From assembly GCF_030445035.2 (NCBI RefSeq), contig NC_080678.1:113934599-113998598 (forward strand): 64,000 nucleotides of DNA, in the 5' to 3' direction. A model generated the notes under the pieces. It did not search any database and was not told the origin of the DNA. It was given only the letters and a program-made list of their open reading frames with translations. A program made the position numbers and the translations under genes. The DNA is from Dasypus novemcinctus. Its lineage: Eukaryota > Chordata > Mammalia > Cingulata > Dasypodidae. Of this stretch, positions 48,901-57,497 are shown one piece after another. The first letter of the stretch is position 1. Every line of letters begins with the position of its first letter.

Positions 48901-50121
48901 TTTTTGTGTGTTCATGGGCGTGTGTGAGAATCATGTTTGTGTATGTATCTGTCTATGTACATGCAGTGTGTGTGTATTTGCAATGTATGCATATATACGT
49001 GTGAGCATGAATATGTGTGTTTGGATGTGTGGTGTGTGCACATATGCATGTGTATGTGCCTTTGTTTATATTTGGGTGTCTATATGTGTGTGCATGTGTT
49101 TGTGTGAATGTGTGGTGTGTGAGTGTGTTTGAAGTGTGCAGGAAGTTGCTCATTTGTGAGTGGCTCTGTGAGGGTGCTTGTGGGTATGTGTGTGCAAGTA
49201 CATTTTTCCCCTCTCAAAAAAAAATGTTTACGAACAAGAAGAAAGGAAAAGCATATTTAGAGCCCCCTCGACACAGCACCAGCCGGTGGAGCACAGGAAC
49301 ACATGAGACGGACGTCACACAGAAAAAATTAGCCATCATCCCTGCTGCGCAAACCTGAGCGGCCATTTGAAACCTGCAAGTCACAGCATCAGAGGACGGG
49401 GAGCCCGACAAGTGCGGCTCAGGCGTGGAGGAAAGACATGGCCAAGCCTGACGTCCAGCATGCCCCAGCTCAGTGCAGGAGGAGAAGGGCCTCCCAGTGT
49501 GGCAGGGGCGCCTGCTCATCGGCCGGCAGCTGCCTCCTCCCTGATGTGGAATCCTGAGCCCCGCGCCCACCTGGGAACTGGGCAGGAGCCCTCTCCCCGG
49601 CCACGGCCATGGGCCCCTGCTGAGCGTGGCCAGCGGGGACCTGCTCGACTGTGACTTTTGGTGCCGGGTCTGCGAGTGTGGGAGGCCCTCCGCACCTGGG
49701 CTGAACTCTGCTCTCACCTGTAAAGCAAGGGGTGACTCTGCCCACTGCCAGCATCCCATGGCTTTAGGGAGCCCCTTGGGATTTCAGGGGCGGAGCTCAC
49801 CCTAAGGAGAGGCCTGGCAGGGCACAGTCAGGGTTTCTAAGAATCAGTGGTGAGAAGAGGCTGCTTGGAGGCGGTGTCCCCCAGAGGTGGTGTCCCCACA
49901 GCTGCTTCCTTGCCTGAGTCACCTTGGGTGATCATTCTGGGGCAGCCTGCCCTGAAAGGAAGAGCCAAGCGAACACAGCCCTGAGTGTGTCCTCACAAGC
50001 CTGTTCCACGTTGTCCTTGCAGAAAGCCCTGATATCAAGGTGCACGGAAGAGGCTTTGCGAATGCCCTGAATAAGAAGGACATTATTTGCAGATTCAAGT
50101 TCAGCAGAACCAAGTTCAAAG
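18725..50121 (+). CDS. ANTXRL: Anthrax toxin receptor-like protein, 5' ten coding exons (partial gene)
   Basis: Ten exons join in one open frame: 18725-18915, 37126-37197, 37876-37947, 39837-39921, 40026-40059, 41073-41152, 41230-41298, 41638-41715, 41834-41894 and 50023-50121 (841 nt, 280 codons plus one base). Every intron has GT/AG ends and phases match. The product has a Leu-rich signal peptide (about residues 14-29), a vWA domain (about 56-227) and the start of the Ig-like domain (about 228-280). ANTXR1 and ANTXR2 are type I membrane proteins that bind extracellular matrix through a metal site in the vWA domain and act as receptors for anthrax protective antigen; ANTXRL is their less-studied paralogue. 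ANTXRL is favoured over ANTXR1/2 from remembered sequence: the MGS start, a long linker before the DLYF strand, and 'KARKMGA' close to KARKLGA. The metal-site positions are changed. The membrane span and tail are not in the window. Confidence 0.8.
18916..20584 (+). other. Intron 1, first unique part
   Basis: Unique-looking intron DNA follows the exon 1 donor, G-rich for the first 150 bp. Open frames near 19.6-19.96 kb on both strands show no recognised domain. No extra ANTXR-like exon is visible. Confidence 0.4.
21985..23105 (-). mobile_element. 5'-truncated L1 3'-end module in antisense L1
   Basis: A T-rich start (reverse A-tail) is followed by the reverse complement of the 3' module: 'ttcattgcacttggtgaata' at 22095 and 'cactcttggctccctggtgt' at 22525. 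About 1.1 kb of the 1.9-kb module is present. The 3' end is the same as in the other copies and the 5' end is truncated. Confidence 0.75.
24152..24461 (-). mobile_element. Short 5'-truncated L1 3'-end module
   Basis: About 310 bp, from a T-rich start to 'cccccacatcagatctcttc', reverse complement of the last part of the 1.9-kb module. It splits the older antisense L1 at about 24151. It shows that the module is mobilised from its 3' end. Confidence 0.75.
26940..27375. repeat. Ancient interspersed repeat with TG/CA ends
   Basis: The block starts TGTTAGTCAGGGTTCTCTAG and ends CTAACCATCACA. The opening is a motif common in old mammalian interspersed repeats. Its ends resemble LTR ends, but I see no target duplication and cannot name the family. 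Confidence 0.5.
27376..28569 (+). other. Intron 1 unique DNA
   Basis: Mixed-composition DNA with no repeat I recognise and no supported exon. Confidence 0.35.
28580..28881 (+). mobile_element. DAS-type SINE with 10-bp target duplication
   Basis: The head 'gggaagcggctgtggctcaa' is SINE-like. The body is shorter than that of the 15957 copy and carries a duplicated 'cacag..agcagacaa' tail segment (near 28738 and 28827). AATCTGTTAG flanks both sides (28570-28579, 28882-28891). Confidence 0.88.
28892..30154 (+). other. Intron 1 unique DNA
   Basis: No repeat family or exon is recognised here. There is a purine-rich stretch near 29110-29155. Confidence 0.35.
30155..30690 (-). mobile_element. Old L1-like 3' fragment, antisense
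   Basis: A T-run followed by 'gtaggcttacagaaaaatca' and 'tgtagtccatagtttacaat' resembles the reverse complement of old mammalian L1 3' UTRs. It ends near the T-run at about 30580 and flanking AT-rich DNA. The assignment is tentative. Confidence 0.45.
30691..31644. other. Intron 1 DNA with old-repeat edge and long open stretch
   Basis: The first 90 bp ('ttattggctcacaggtttca' at 30760) resemble the end of an old interspersed repeat that recurs near 35940. A minus-strand frame is open for about 250 codons (31382-30621) but runs into this repeat and shows no known domain, so I do not call it a gene. Confidence 0.35.
31651..32576 (-). mobile_element. Solo LTR, class II (betaretrovirus-like) endogenous retrovirus
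   Basis: This is a 926-bp fossil LTR with matching ends TGCGG and CCGCA and a 6-bp target duplication ACCTGG (31645-31650, 32577-32582). Six bases is typical of class II elements. On the minus strand an AATAAA signal lies near 31988-31983. The U3 side (right) is G+C-rich with inverted CCAAT motifs (attgg) near 32025-32160. The R/U5 side (left) has short tandem units 'ggacgaggggtcg' (about 31700-31800). No internal part remains. The clean ends suggest a young insertion. Confidence 0.85.
32583..35009 (+). other. Intron 1 DNA, unique with an AT-rich middle
   Basis: 32.6-33.8 kb and 34.5-35.0 kb look unique. 33.85-34.5 kb is AT-rich and may hold an old LINE fragment that I cannot assign. No exon was found. 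Confidence 0.35.
35010..35188 (-). mobile_element. Short antisense L1 3'-end module
   Basis: A T-run is followed by the reverse complement of the module end: 'cactcctcccacatcaacat' at 35106 and 'ggtgaatacaccctggagcg' at 35160. Only about 180 bp is present. It faces the sense copy at 35346-35934. Confidence 0.75.
35284..36320 (+). repeat. Older interspersed repeat split by an L1 module
   Basis: 'ttagtttcctcattgctaaa' (35296) to 'ggattaaacaca' (35345) forms the left part. 'atttattggctcatggtttt' (35941) onward to about 36320 is the right part. The order resembles a common old mammalian repeat read straight through, interrupted by the module between. I cannot name the family. Confidence 0.5.
35346..35934 (+). 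mobile_element. 5'-truncated L1 3'-end module, sense
   Basis: It starts at 'agccagctaacagggaggtg' and ends at 'tttaatgtaacattgaaaaa' with an A-rich tail. It is about 590 bp, collinear with the last part of 7570-9475, and inserted in the older repeat described for 35284-36320. Confidence 0.75.
36321..37125 (+). other. Intron 1, last unique part
   Basis: Unique G+C-rich DNA leading to the exon 2 acceptor. No repeat is recognised. Confidence 0.4.
37126..37197 (+). CDS. ANTXRL: ANTXRL exon 2: first MIDAS loop and helix 1 of vWA
   Basis: The acceptor is ccctcttgtcctcag|GTCGACG and the donor is AAAGAA|gtatgg. The 72 nt complete K64 and encode residues 65-88, beginning STFVGKSW and ending NKLKN. 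In ANTXR1/2 the loop reads DKSGSV, with D, S and S as metal ligands. Here it reads D63-K-S65-T-F67, so the third ligand position is Phe. The helix pattern after it ([13 protein letters not shown]) keeps the expected hydrophobic spacing. The 72-nt size and phase fit the family helix segment. Confidence 0.78.
37585..37652. repeat. Short GT-rich minisatellite in intron 2
   Basis: About six copies of an 8-10 bp unit like 'gtgtgcgcag' / 'gtgtgcacag' lie about 390 bp after exon 2. Confidence 0.8.
37876..37947 (+). CDS. ANTXRL: ANTXRL exon 3: second vWA strand
   Basis: The acceptor is gtgcttcctcgcag|CCCGAAA and the donor is CAGACGA|gtaaga. The 72 nt encode residues 89-112, [19 protein letters not shown]. 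This matches the family strand (RMSFIVFS in ANTXR1, RLSFIVFS in ANTXR2) and the following L-T-x-D motif. Phases on both sides fit exons 2 and 4. Confidence 0.8.
37948..39836 (+). other. Intron 3, G-rich unique DNA
   Basis: 1.9 kb of G-rich DNA between exons 3 and 4. Open frames on both strands reflect composition. No repeat or exon is recognised. Confidence 0.4.
39837..39921 (+). CDS. ANTXRL: ANTXRL exon 4: helix and second MIDAS loop
   Basis: The acceptor is ccatgttgcgtttcag|AGAATAT and the donor is CTAGAGAAG|gtacag. It encodes residues 113-140: [10 protein letters not shown], then a loop [12 protein letters not shown]. The family loop is GDTYMHEG (ANTXR1) or GETYIHEG (ANTXR2), in which Thr is the MIDAS ligand. 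The matching residue here is Ser132, and the loop glycine before it is absent. The gtacag donor is weaker than its neighbours. Confidence 0.75.
40026..40059 (+). CDS. ANTXRL: ANTXRL exon 5 (34-nt small exon)
   Basis: The acceptor is ttcttttgttgcag|GCAAAT and the donor is TCTCAAG|gtaagc. It encodes [11 protein letters not shown] (141-151) plus one base. It corresponds to the ANEQI..GGLK part of ANTXR2 and is divergent. It is too short to find by itself; it is called because its sites are strong and it restores the phase needed between exons 4 and 6. Confidence 0.7.
40060..41072 (+). other. Intron 5, unique DNA
   Basis: 1.0 kb between exons 5 and 6, G+C-rich, with no repeat recognised. Confidence 0.4.
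41073..41152 (+). CDS. ANTXRL: ANTXRL exon 6: central vWA strand and third MIDAS loop
   Basis: The acceptor is tttgcttgtcctccag|GTAGGAAG and the donor is GAGGAA|gtgagt. It completes G152 and encodes [16 protein letters not shown], then ADWLAAEE (to residue 178). The family has SVIIALTDGEL or SIIIALTDGKL here, with Asp as a key MIDAS residue. In this protein the Asp is Ala164. The surrounding strand and following helix are preserved. Confidence 0.78.
41230..41298 (+). CDS. ANTXRL: ANTXRL exon 7: helix and strand of vWA
   Basis: The acceptor is aacaccttctttctcttag|GCTCG and the donor is CAAAAACAG|gtaagt. It encodes residues 179-201 in 23 whole codons: [23 protein letters not shown]. The match to the family is strong (ANTXR2 SLGASVYCVGVLDFEQAQ, ANTXRL KARKLGANVYTLGV). 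This is the best single exon for family assignment. Confidence 0.88.
41638..41715 (+). CDS. ANTXRL: ANTXRL exon 8: last helix region of vWA
   Basis: The acceptor is cctctccctcgtag|CTGGAAG and the donor is AGTTCCCAG|gtgagt. It encodes residues 202-227, [20 protein letters not shown].. and so on. ANTXR1 has [21 protein letters not shown], so the SKDHVF core is identical. The exon has 26 whole codons. Confidence 0.88.
41834..41894 (+). CDS. ANTXRL: ANTXRL exon 9: vWA/Ig-like junction
   Basis: The acceptor is cactgtggattctag|GTAATT and the donor is CATGGGAG|gtaagg. It encodes [20 protein letters not shown] (228-247) plus one base. The family equivalent is ILKKSCIEILAAEPSTIC in ANTXR1. The two cysteines and the EP motif that open the Ig-like domain are kept. 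Confidence 0.87.
41925..42080. repeat. TG-rich simple repeat, left part
   Basis: Irregular (TG)n with interspersed 'tgcatg' and 'tgtatg' units. The same type of sequence resumes at 48699-49200. An LTR element is inserted between them, so this was once one tract. Confidence 0.9.
42081..42478 (+). repeat. 5' LTR of the MaLR/ERVL-type element
   Basis: It begins TGTTGTGGTTGAGG and ends AAACTGGAACA. It shares 'cagaaaag.atgttcttaaa', 'taaatccccact.taaaagc' and 'caacccatttctgg' with the 3' LTR. An AATAAA lies near 42409. Confidence 0.85.
43477..44387 (+). pseudogene. L1 ORF1 (ORF1p-like), one frameshift
   Basis: The first piece encodes the coiled coil ([34 protein letters not shown]) and the start of the RNA-recognition part ([16 protein letters not shown]). 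The second piece, in another frame after about 43938, encodes [20 protein letters not shown] and [17 protein letters not shown] of the C-terminal domain. ORF1p is the L1 nucleic-acid chaperone. The frame shift near 43935-44025 kills this copy. Confidence 0.85.
45560..46250 (+). repeat. Three tandem units of about 235 bp in L1 3' UTR
   Basis: Units near 45560-45790, 45795-46035 and 46040-46250 share in order: 'taatctgtaacaaatgttcc' (or a variant), 'acaatg', 'tatgagagccctgtatga' (or a variant), 'tttgtaagtt.a.aactt', then 'aata.tagggtgg.tt'. Two antisense units of the same kind occur at 60725-61030 and 61440-61700. Confidence 0.75.
47010..47660. repeat. 47-bp minisatellite, about 13-14 copies
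   Basis: The unit reads roughly GGTGTGAGTACACCTGGGAG then CTTGGAGGTCAGCCCTGCCA then TGTGGAA. The period is about 47 bp and is not a multiple of three. It lies in the internal region of the LTR element. Confidence 0.92.
48255..48698 (+). repeat. 3' LTR of the MaLR/ERVL-type element
   Basis: It begins TGTGATGGTCTGAACC and ends GGACCAGAACA, with AATAAA near 48629. It is about 45 bp longer than the 5' LTR. TG-rich DNA resumes directly after it. Confidence 0.85.
48699..49205. repeat. TG-rich simple repeat, right part
   Basis: About 500 bp of irregular (TG)n with 'catgtgtgt' and 'gtatgtg' units. It continues the tract cut by the LTR element. Open frames here code only for low-complexity Val/Cys-rich peptide and are not genes. 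Confidence 0.9.
49206..50022 (+). other. Intron 9, right unique part
   Basis: About 0.8 kb of unique DNA before exon 10, with no repeat or exon seen. Confidence 0.4.
50023..50121 (+). CDS. ANTXRL: ANTXRL exon 10: start of Ig-like domain
   Basis: The acceptor is ccacgttgtccttgcag|AAAGCC and the donor is AAGTTCAAAG|gtaagt. It completes E248 and encodes [18 protein letters not shown] and [13 protein letters not shown] (249-280). It matches the family pattern VVxGxGF..xxVLCxFxxN, including the conserved glycines and cysteine. It is the last exon I can find. It lies 8.1 kb after exon 9 because intron 9 holds the nested retroelements. Confidence 0.85.
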
Positions 50122-52185
50122 GTAAGTACCTGCCCAGATGCCTCTGAGTCCCGAGTGACCCCACAGCACGTGTTGGTTCTGAGACGCCTAGCCTTGCCTG
50201 TCCTTGCTGGCCTCTTTCAGTAGATGTAGTAGGGTCAGAGGCAGCATGCCACACAGGGTCAGATGGGCGAGGGGCCTGGCCCCCTCCCACCCTGACCGGA
50301 AACAGACCCCAGGCACCTGGAGCAGGGCTGAGCTCTGCCTCGCAGGGAGTCCTCCCCAGGGCCAAGATGGAGGCCACAGGTGGCTCTGGGGGCATGGGCA
50401 GCCAGCCTGGGCCCTGTGCCCTGCCTGGGCCACTGGCCCCTGCAGCGAAGGTGGCTCATCCTGAGCTGAGATGAGGAGCCCTGGCCAGGCCTGCGCTCCA
50501 GAGTCTGAGGCCCAGGCCCCAGGGCCTTAGCTCCTGAGCCTGTTTTCTTTCCTATAACATGGGCCATGGTCGTGGCAAGATCTCGTAGTAGAGGAGGAGG
50601 TGCCCTTGAGGGCATAATAATTGTGTGAAAATGTAAGAAGCAGCCTATTACTTGGCAGGACTGAGGTGCCAGGCACGTGGCCGAGGGTGAGCAGCCTTAG
50701 GAAGCAGAGGGCCTGGCAGGTGGCCCCCGGGGAGCTGGGGCTGGGTGGGCCTTCCCCAGAGCCTGGGCTGCTGGGTGGCCCTCAGCACCCTCTGCCTGCC
50801 AGCTCCTCGCTGCCTCCGGTTGTTATGGTTGCATTTTCCTGGGCCAGTGCCTTGCCCGGCTGCCTGGTAGACCCAGAACTGCTCCCTTCTCCAGCACTGG
50901 TGGGCATCTGCTCCTCTAGGTGGGCAGAGCACAGGGAGGACCTTGGCGCTGGCTCTCCACTCAGGAGAGTGCTGTTCCCCTTTACCTGCCCTTCCCCAGC
51001 GTGGGTGGACCCGAGCTCCCCAGTGCTGATAGCCAAAACCATGGAGGGTGCCTTCTAGTTCACCTAGAAGAGAGTTCCAGGTGCAGGCGGAGCCCACCTG
51101 ACGGCCCTGGAAATGCTTCTGGGTCCTTCCCAAGAGGACTGGGGGTTCCTGTGCCCCCTTGGGGGTCCCTGGTGTCCCCTCTGAGTCAGTGCTGGGCACC
51201 GGGCCCCCAGTCACACCACGTGGGCAGAGCCATGGCATGTGGCACATCGTGAGCAGCTCTGATGTGCTGAGAAGAATTTGTCTTGTTCCTTCCAATCACA
51301 TGTTCCTCTTATTAAAACACCTGGGAAAACTTTTGGAAAACTGAGAAATGAGAAGAAAAATTTAATAGCCAGTATGGCCCCCTGTTCCATGAGTTCTGTC
51401 TTCCGCATGTTGTTTTCACGACATGGGGAAGGCCTGTGAATTCGGGTGATGAGCTCGTTCTGGGTGGCCGCTCCCTCCTGATCTGCCTGCCTTGCCCCTC
51501 ACACAGCTGTCTTGGCCATGAGCCATCTTGGCTGTGACTTGGCAGCACCTGCAGTGCCCTGTGCTTCCTGCCCCTGACCTTGGACATGCTGTGGTCATCC
51601 ACTCCCTGGGGCTCTGTTTTCCAGGGAATCCCAACCTTCCCACATTGCCTCAGAACCTACTTTGAAGATGAGTTTCCAGATATGTCCAGATCACCAGTTT
51701 CTTGGCTCCTCTGACAATTGAGATGGGCCAACACACCCGTCCCCATGGAAATGAACCTTTTGTTGAGAAGAGCCCTGATCCGTGGTGGAAAAGAGAAAAA
51801 CAATCACAATTGTTAGAGATTCTTAATTATAAGATTGATGTGGCCACAGGGAAGTAGAGGAAAGAATAGAGAATAAAATATTACCCTGATCCAAAACCCA
51901 AGTGACTACTGTGTCCAATCTCAAATGCAGCATAGTGAAATTTACTTTCCTAAAATTTATGGAAGAAAAACAGACTGAACTGGAATCAAAGAAACTGTAA
52001 TCCCCTACAAATATTTCTTCATGAGACCTATGAGTTCCTAAAATTAATGAAGTGGTTAGGGCCATAACTGAGGGTTCTCTTTCATTTTTGATCCATGTGT
52101 TTTAAAAATTAAGTTACTCAGGAAATAACACCTGGATGCTAGTCCCATCAAAATTAGCGAGCATTTCTAAACTGATAACAAACTT
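50122..52185 (+). other. Intron 10, unique DNA
   Basis: Unique DNA after the exon 10 donor, G+C-rich to about 51.7 kb. I looked for the next family exon (pattern with KP.S.....M.CP.P) and did not find one. Confidence 0.4.
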
Positions 52186-52189
52186 AGTT

Positions 52190-55160
52190 TTTTTTAAACA
52201 ATTCTATTTTATTGAATCATATTAATAAAGCATAAATCCTTCCAAAGGATATAATCATTGGTATTCATTATAATCACATAGTTGTGCCATTCATCACTTC
52301 AATCATTTTTGGAGCATTTTCATCATTCCAATAACAGCAATAACAATAATAATAAACAAACAACAAACAAACCAAACTCAACACCTCTCAATCTATGCTT
52401 CACCTGCCATACACAGAGCTGTTCTGCTCTTTGTCTAGTATATTTGCATTTACAGTGTGCATGCAGTATCACACATATTCATATTTTACATGAGGTTTCA
52501 CTGTTATACAATCCCATGTTACATTTTTTAGCTTTCTTTCTAGTAATAAACATTACCTTAAACATACCCTTTCAACCACTGTCATAGCCATATAATAGCT
52601 CTGCTAGTTACAAATACCGTGATGTGTTCTCACCTGTTCCACATTTTCTGTCTTTAGCGTGTACTATTTTCACAATAGTACGTGCTAAAGACATTTATTT
52701 CCAAAGATTTACAAACAACCTTTTTACCAATTCTGTACAAATTAACCCTCAGCTCTCTATTCTCTAACCTCATTCTATTTTCTGGTGACCTATATTTAAA
52801 TTATTAACTCCATGAGTTTACATAATACATTTTGTTCATAATAGTGCAGCCATACAGTATTTGTCCTTTTGTGTCTGGTTTACTTCACTCATCATAAGGT
52901 CCTCCAGGTTCTTCCATGTTGTCACATGCTTCATGACTTCATTTCTTCTTAAAGCTGCTTAATATTCCATCATGTGTACACACCACAAGTTGTTAATCCA
53001 TTCATCAGTTGATGGACACCGGGGTTGTTTCCAGCTTTTGGCCATCATGAATAATGCTATGAACATCCATCTATTCTTGTCACTGCTCTCAGTTCTTCTG
53101 GGTATACACCCACTAGTGGTATTGCCAGGTCACATGGCAAATCTATATTTGACTTCTTTAGAAACTGCCAAACAGTCCTCCACAGTGGCTATACCATTCT
53201 ACATCTCCACCAACAGTGAATAAGCATTCCTATCTCTCTGCATCCTCTCCAACTCTTCCAATTTTCAGACTTTTTAATAACGGCCAGTGTAACAGGTATG
53301 AAATGATATTTCATTGTAGTTTTGATTTACATTACCTTAATCACTAGTGCTGTATAACATTTTTTCATGTTTCTTTGCCATTTTTATTTCTTCTTTGGAC
53401 AATTGTCTTTTCAAGTCTTTTGTCCATTTTTTCATTGGGTAGTTTGCCTTTCTATTGCTGAGTTATATGATCTCTTTATATAGCATGTATATTAAATCTT
53501 TATCAGATATGTGATTGCCAACTATTTTCTACCATTGAGTCAGCTGCCTTTTTACCCTTTGGACAAAATCCTTTGAGGTACAAAAGTGTTTAATTTTGAG
53601 GAGGTCCCATTTATCTTTATTTTCTTTTGTTGGTCATGCTTTTGGTGTAAAGTTTATGAAAATACAGCCTATCACAATATCTTGTAGATGCGTTCCTACA
53701 TTTTCTTTTTTCTGTCTTTCTTTCTTTATTTATTAATTTTAACAATGGGACATCATTAACTTTACTGACAAAGATTTTCTTACAGCTTCATTGAGACATA
53801 ATTCACATTCCATAAAGTTAAATGTTAAAAAAGGTACAATTCAGCGATTTTTAGTACATTCACAGAGTTGTGCATCCATCACCACTATCAAATTCCAGAA
53901 CATTTTATTTTGGGAGTTTTATGGTTCTCACTTTTATATTTATGTCCTTGATCCATTTTGATTTAATTTTTAAAAATAAGGTGTGAGATAGAGATCCTCT
54001 TTCTTTCTTTTGGATATGGATATCCAGTTCTTCCAGCACCATTTATTAAAGAGACTGTTCTGGCTCAGCTGGGAGGACTTGAGTGCTTGTCAAAAGCCCC
54101 TTGCCTGTAGACATGAGGATCTATTTCTGAGTTTTTGATTCATTGGTCAATCTGTCTGTCTTTATGCCAGTACCATGTTTTTAGTGATGTAGCTAAGTGT
54201 ATACTTCAAGTCAGGAAGTGAGAGTCCTCCAATTTTGCTCTTCTTTTTAAAGACAGTTTTGGTTACTGAGGGCCCCTTACTCCTCCAAATAAATTTGATA
54301 ATTGGCTTTTCCATTTCTGAGAAGATAAAAAGGGTGCCAGGATTTTTAATGTAGTGTTGAATCTGTAAATCAGTTTGGGTAGAATTGACATCCTAACGAT
54401 ATTTAGTCTTCCAATCCAGGAACACAGAATGTCCTTACATTTATTGAAGTCTTCTTTGGTTTCTTGTAGCAATATTCTAGTCTTTTGAATATAGGTCCTT
54501 TATGTCCTTGGTTAAGTTTATTCCCAAATATTTGATTCTTTCAGTTGCAAATATGGAATTTGTTTTCTCATTTCCTCCTCAGATTTCACATCAGTAGTGT
54601 ATAGAAACGCTATTGACTTTTGGGTATTAATCTTGTGTCCTGCCACTTTGCTGAACTTGTGTTTTAGTTCTAATAGCTGTGCTGTGGAATTTCCAGGAAT
54701 TTCTGGAAATAGGATCATATCATCAGCAAATAGTGAAAGTTTTACTTCTTCCTTTCCTATTTGGGTGCCTTTTATTCCTTTATCTAGCCTAATTGTTCTA
54801 GATAGAACTTCTAGCTCAATGTTGAATAACAGTGATGGCAGTGCGCATCCTTGTCTTGTCAGTGATCTCGGCAGGAAAGCTTTCAATCTTTCATCGTTGA
54901 ATACAATGCTAACTAGTTTTTTCACTTATGTGTTTTACCATTTTGAGAAAGCTTTCTTCTATTCCTATCATTTGGAGTATTTTCTATCAAGAAAATGTGC
55001 TATATTTTTTCAAATGCCTTTTCTGCATCATTCAAAGGGATCGTGTAATTTTTCTTCTTCAATTTATCAATGTGGTTTATTACACTAATTTTCTTGTGTT
55101 GACTCACCCTTGCATACCTGGGATAAAACCCACTTGATCATGGCATATAATCTTATTTTT
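52190..55160 (-). mobile_element. Antisense L1: 3' UTR and C-terminal half of ORF2
   Basis: It starts with a T-run (52190) and reads on the minus strand as 3' UTR, ORF2 C-terminus (near 52.9-53.5 kb) and RT domain. The stretch 54925-54518 encodes [20 protein letters not shown] and KFSKVAGHKINTQKS, with the FADDM catalytic box. It ends near 55160 beside a SINE. A short insert at about 53700-53912 interrupts it. Confidence 0.8.
53700..53912 (-). mobile_element. Old repeat fragment inside antisense L1
   Basis: 'attgagacataattcacatt' and 'cagagttgtgcatccatcac' are typical of an old mammalian L1 3' UTR fragment in reverse. The flanking ORF2 continues across it ('gatgcgttcctaca' to 'gggagttttatggttctcac'). 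Confidence 0.55.
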
Positions 55161-55545
55161 TAAAATAAAGATTTATTTATTTGTTTGTTTGTTTGTTTGT
55201 TTTTAACTTGCTCCCAGATGGCTCCCTTGTCTGTCTGCTCGTTGTGCTTGCTGTGTCTGCTCATCTTCTCTAGGAGGCACCAGGAACTGAACCCAGGACC
55301 TCCCATGTGGGAAGCAAGTGTCCAAAGCCCTGAAACACATCCACTCCCTGCTGGCTGTGGTGTCTGCTCATTGTGGTGGTTGAGACTTCTGCTGATTACG
55401 GTGTCTGCTGATTGTGGCAGTCTGCTTGTTGCAGCGGTTGCAGTATCTGCTTGTTAGAGCGGTTGCATCTGCTCTTGCGGTGCCTGCTTGTTGCAGCATC
55501 AGCTCTCTGTGGTGTCTTCCTTAGGAAGCACTGGAAATCAAACCC
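55160..55545 (-). mobile_element. DAS-related SINE variant, antisense
   Basis: After a T-rich/TTTG-repeat start, 'tgaacccaggacctcccatg' (55290) is the reverse B-box region. The remainder is expanded by repeated 'tgtctgctgattg'-like units. It sits where two different antisense L1s meet. No clear target duplication was found. Confidence 0.65.
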
Positions 55546-57113
55546 AATTTGTTTAGTTCCTCATTGATTTCTTTTAACATTATTTTGTAGTTCTCTGCAT
55601 GTAATTCCTGTACGTCTTTGGTTAAATTGATTCCTAGGTATTAGAATCTTTTTCTTGCTATTGTAAATGTAATTTCCCCCCTGATTTCCTCTTTGGATTA
55701 TTTAATATTAGTGTACAGAAACATTATTGATTTTTGCATGTTGATCTTATATCCTGCTACTTTGCTGAACTCATTTATTGTTTCAAGTAACTTTGTCATA
55801 GACATTTCAGAATTTTCTAAATATAGTATCATGTCATCACAAAGAGTGAGGGTTTTACTTCCTCTTTCCCTTTTGGATGTCTTTTTTTTTTTTTTTTTAC
55901 TTCTCTTGTCTAATGGCTTTGGCTAGAACTCTGGCACAATGTTGAATAACAATGGTGACAGTGGGCATCCTTGTCTTATTCTTGATCTTGGAGGGAAAGC
56001 TTTCAAACTTTCCCAGTTAAGTACCATGTTGACTGTGAGTTTTTCATATATGCCTTTTGAGGGATTTTCCTTTTACTCTTAACTTTCAAAGTGTTTTTTT
56101 AAATCCAGAAAGGATACTGGATTTTGTCGAATGCCTTTTCTGCATTAATTGAGATGATCATGTGTTTTTTTTCCTTTCAATTTCTTAATGTGTATTACAT
56201 TGATTGATTTCTTATGTTGAACCGCCCTTGCATACTAGTAATAAATCCCACTTGGTTATGATCTTTAAGTCTTTTGATATATTAGATTCTATTGGCAAGT
56301 ATTTTGTTGAGAACTTTTTGCATCTATATTGATTAGAGATTGGTCTGTAATTTTCTTTTCTTGCAGTGTCTTTATCTGGTTTTGTTATTGGGATGATGCT
56401 GGCTTCATAAAATATGTTGAGTAATTTTCCCTTCTCTTCAATTTTTTGGAAGAATTTAAACAGGATTGGTGTTCGTTCTTCTCAAAATGCTTGGTAGAAT
56501 TCACCTGTGAAGTTATCTAGTCCTGGACTTTTCTTCGTTAGGAGTTTTTTGATGACTGATTCAATATCTTCAAATGTGATTTAAGTTCTTGTATTTCTCG
56601 TAGCTTCAGTGTAGGTTGTTTGTAGATCTCTAGGAATTTGTCCATTTCATCGAGGTTGTCTAGTTTGTTCGCATACTATATTCTCTTATAATCTTTTTTA
56701 TTTCTGCAGGGTCATAGCTGCATCTCTTTCCTTTCTGGTTTTGTTTATTTGCATCTTCTCTCTTCTTTGTTAGTCTAGCTAGGGGTTTGTCCGTTTTATT
56801 GATCTCAAAGAACCAGCTTTTCGTTTTGTTGATTTTCTCTATTTTTTAATTCTCAATTTCATTTATTTCTGCTCTAATCTTTATTATTCCCTTCCTTCTG
56901 TTTGCTTTGGGAGTGGTTTGATGTTCTTTTTCTAGTTTCTCCAGTTCAGCCTGTTCTGACTTTTGCTCTTTCTTCTTTTTAATATGGGTGTTTAGGGCTA
57001 TAAATTTCCCCTCTCCAGACTGTCTTCAATGTATCGCATAACTTTTGATAAGTTGTGTTCTCATTTTCCTTTGTCTCAATATGTTTACTGACTTCACTTG
57101 CAATTTCTTCTTT

Positions 57114-57497
57114 TTTTTAAAGGACTCTTTTCTTTTTAAGATTTATTTTATTTATGTCTCTCCCCTTCTTCACCCCCGTCTGCTCTCTGTGTCCACTGGC
57201 ACCCTCGGTGGCACCTGGAAACTGCATCTCTTTTTTGTTATGTCATTTTACTGCATCAACTCTCCTTGTGTGCGGTGCCACTACTGGGTGGGCTGTGCTT
57301 TTTTCATGCAGGGTGGCTCTCCTTGTGCATGGGGCACCCCCATGCAGGGCCGCCCTGCATGGCGTGGCACTCCTTGTGTGCAGCAGCTCTGTGCATGGGC
57401 CAGCTCACCGCATGTGTCAGGAGGCCCTGGGTATCGAACCCCGGACACTCCCATATGGTAGCCAGACACTTTATTGGTTGAGCCATGTCTGCTTCCC
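57114..57497 (-). mobile_element. DAS SINE, antisense, with 14-bp target duplication
   Basis: A reverse A-tail is followed by the DAS body and ends at the tRNA-like head ('gtatcgaaccccgg' is the reversed B box, near 57431). GCAATTTCTTCTTT is repeated on both sides (57100-57113, 57498-57511). It lies in ORF2 of the antisense L1. Confidence 0.92.

Noticed and set aside
48683-49358. Val/Cys-rich frames of 80-120 codons
   Set aside because: They are translations of the TG-rich tract.
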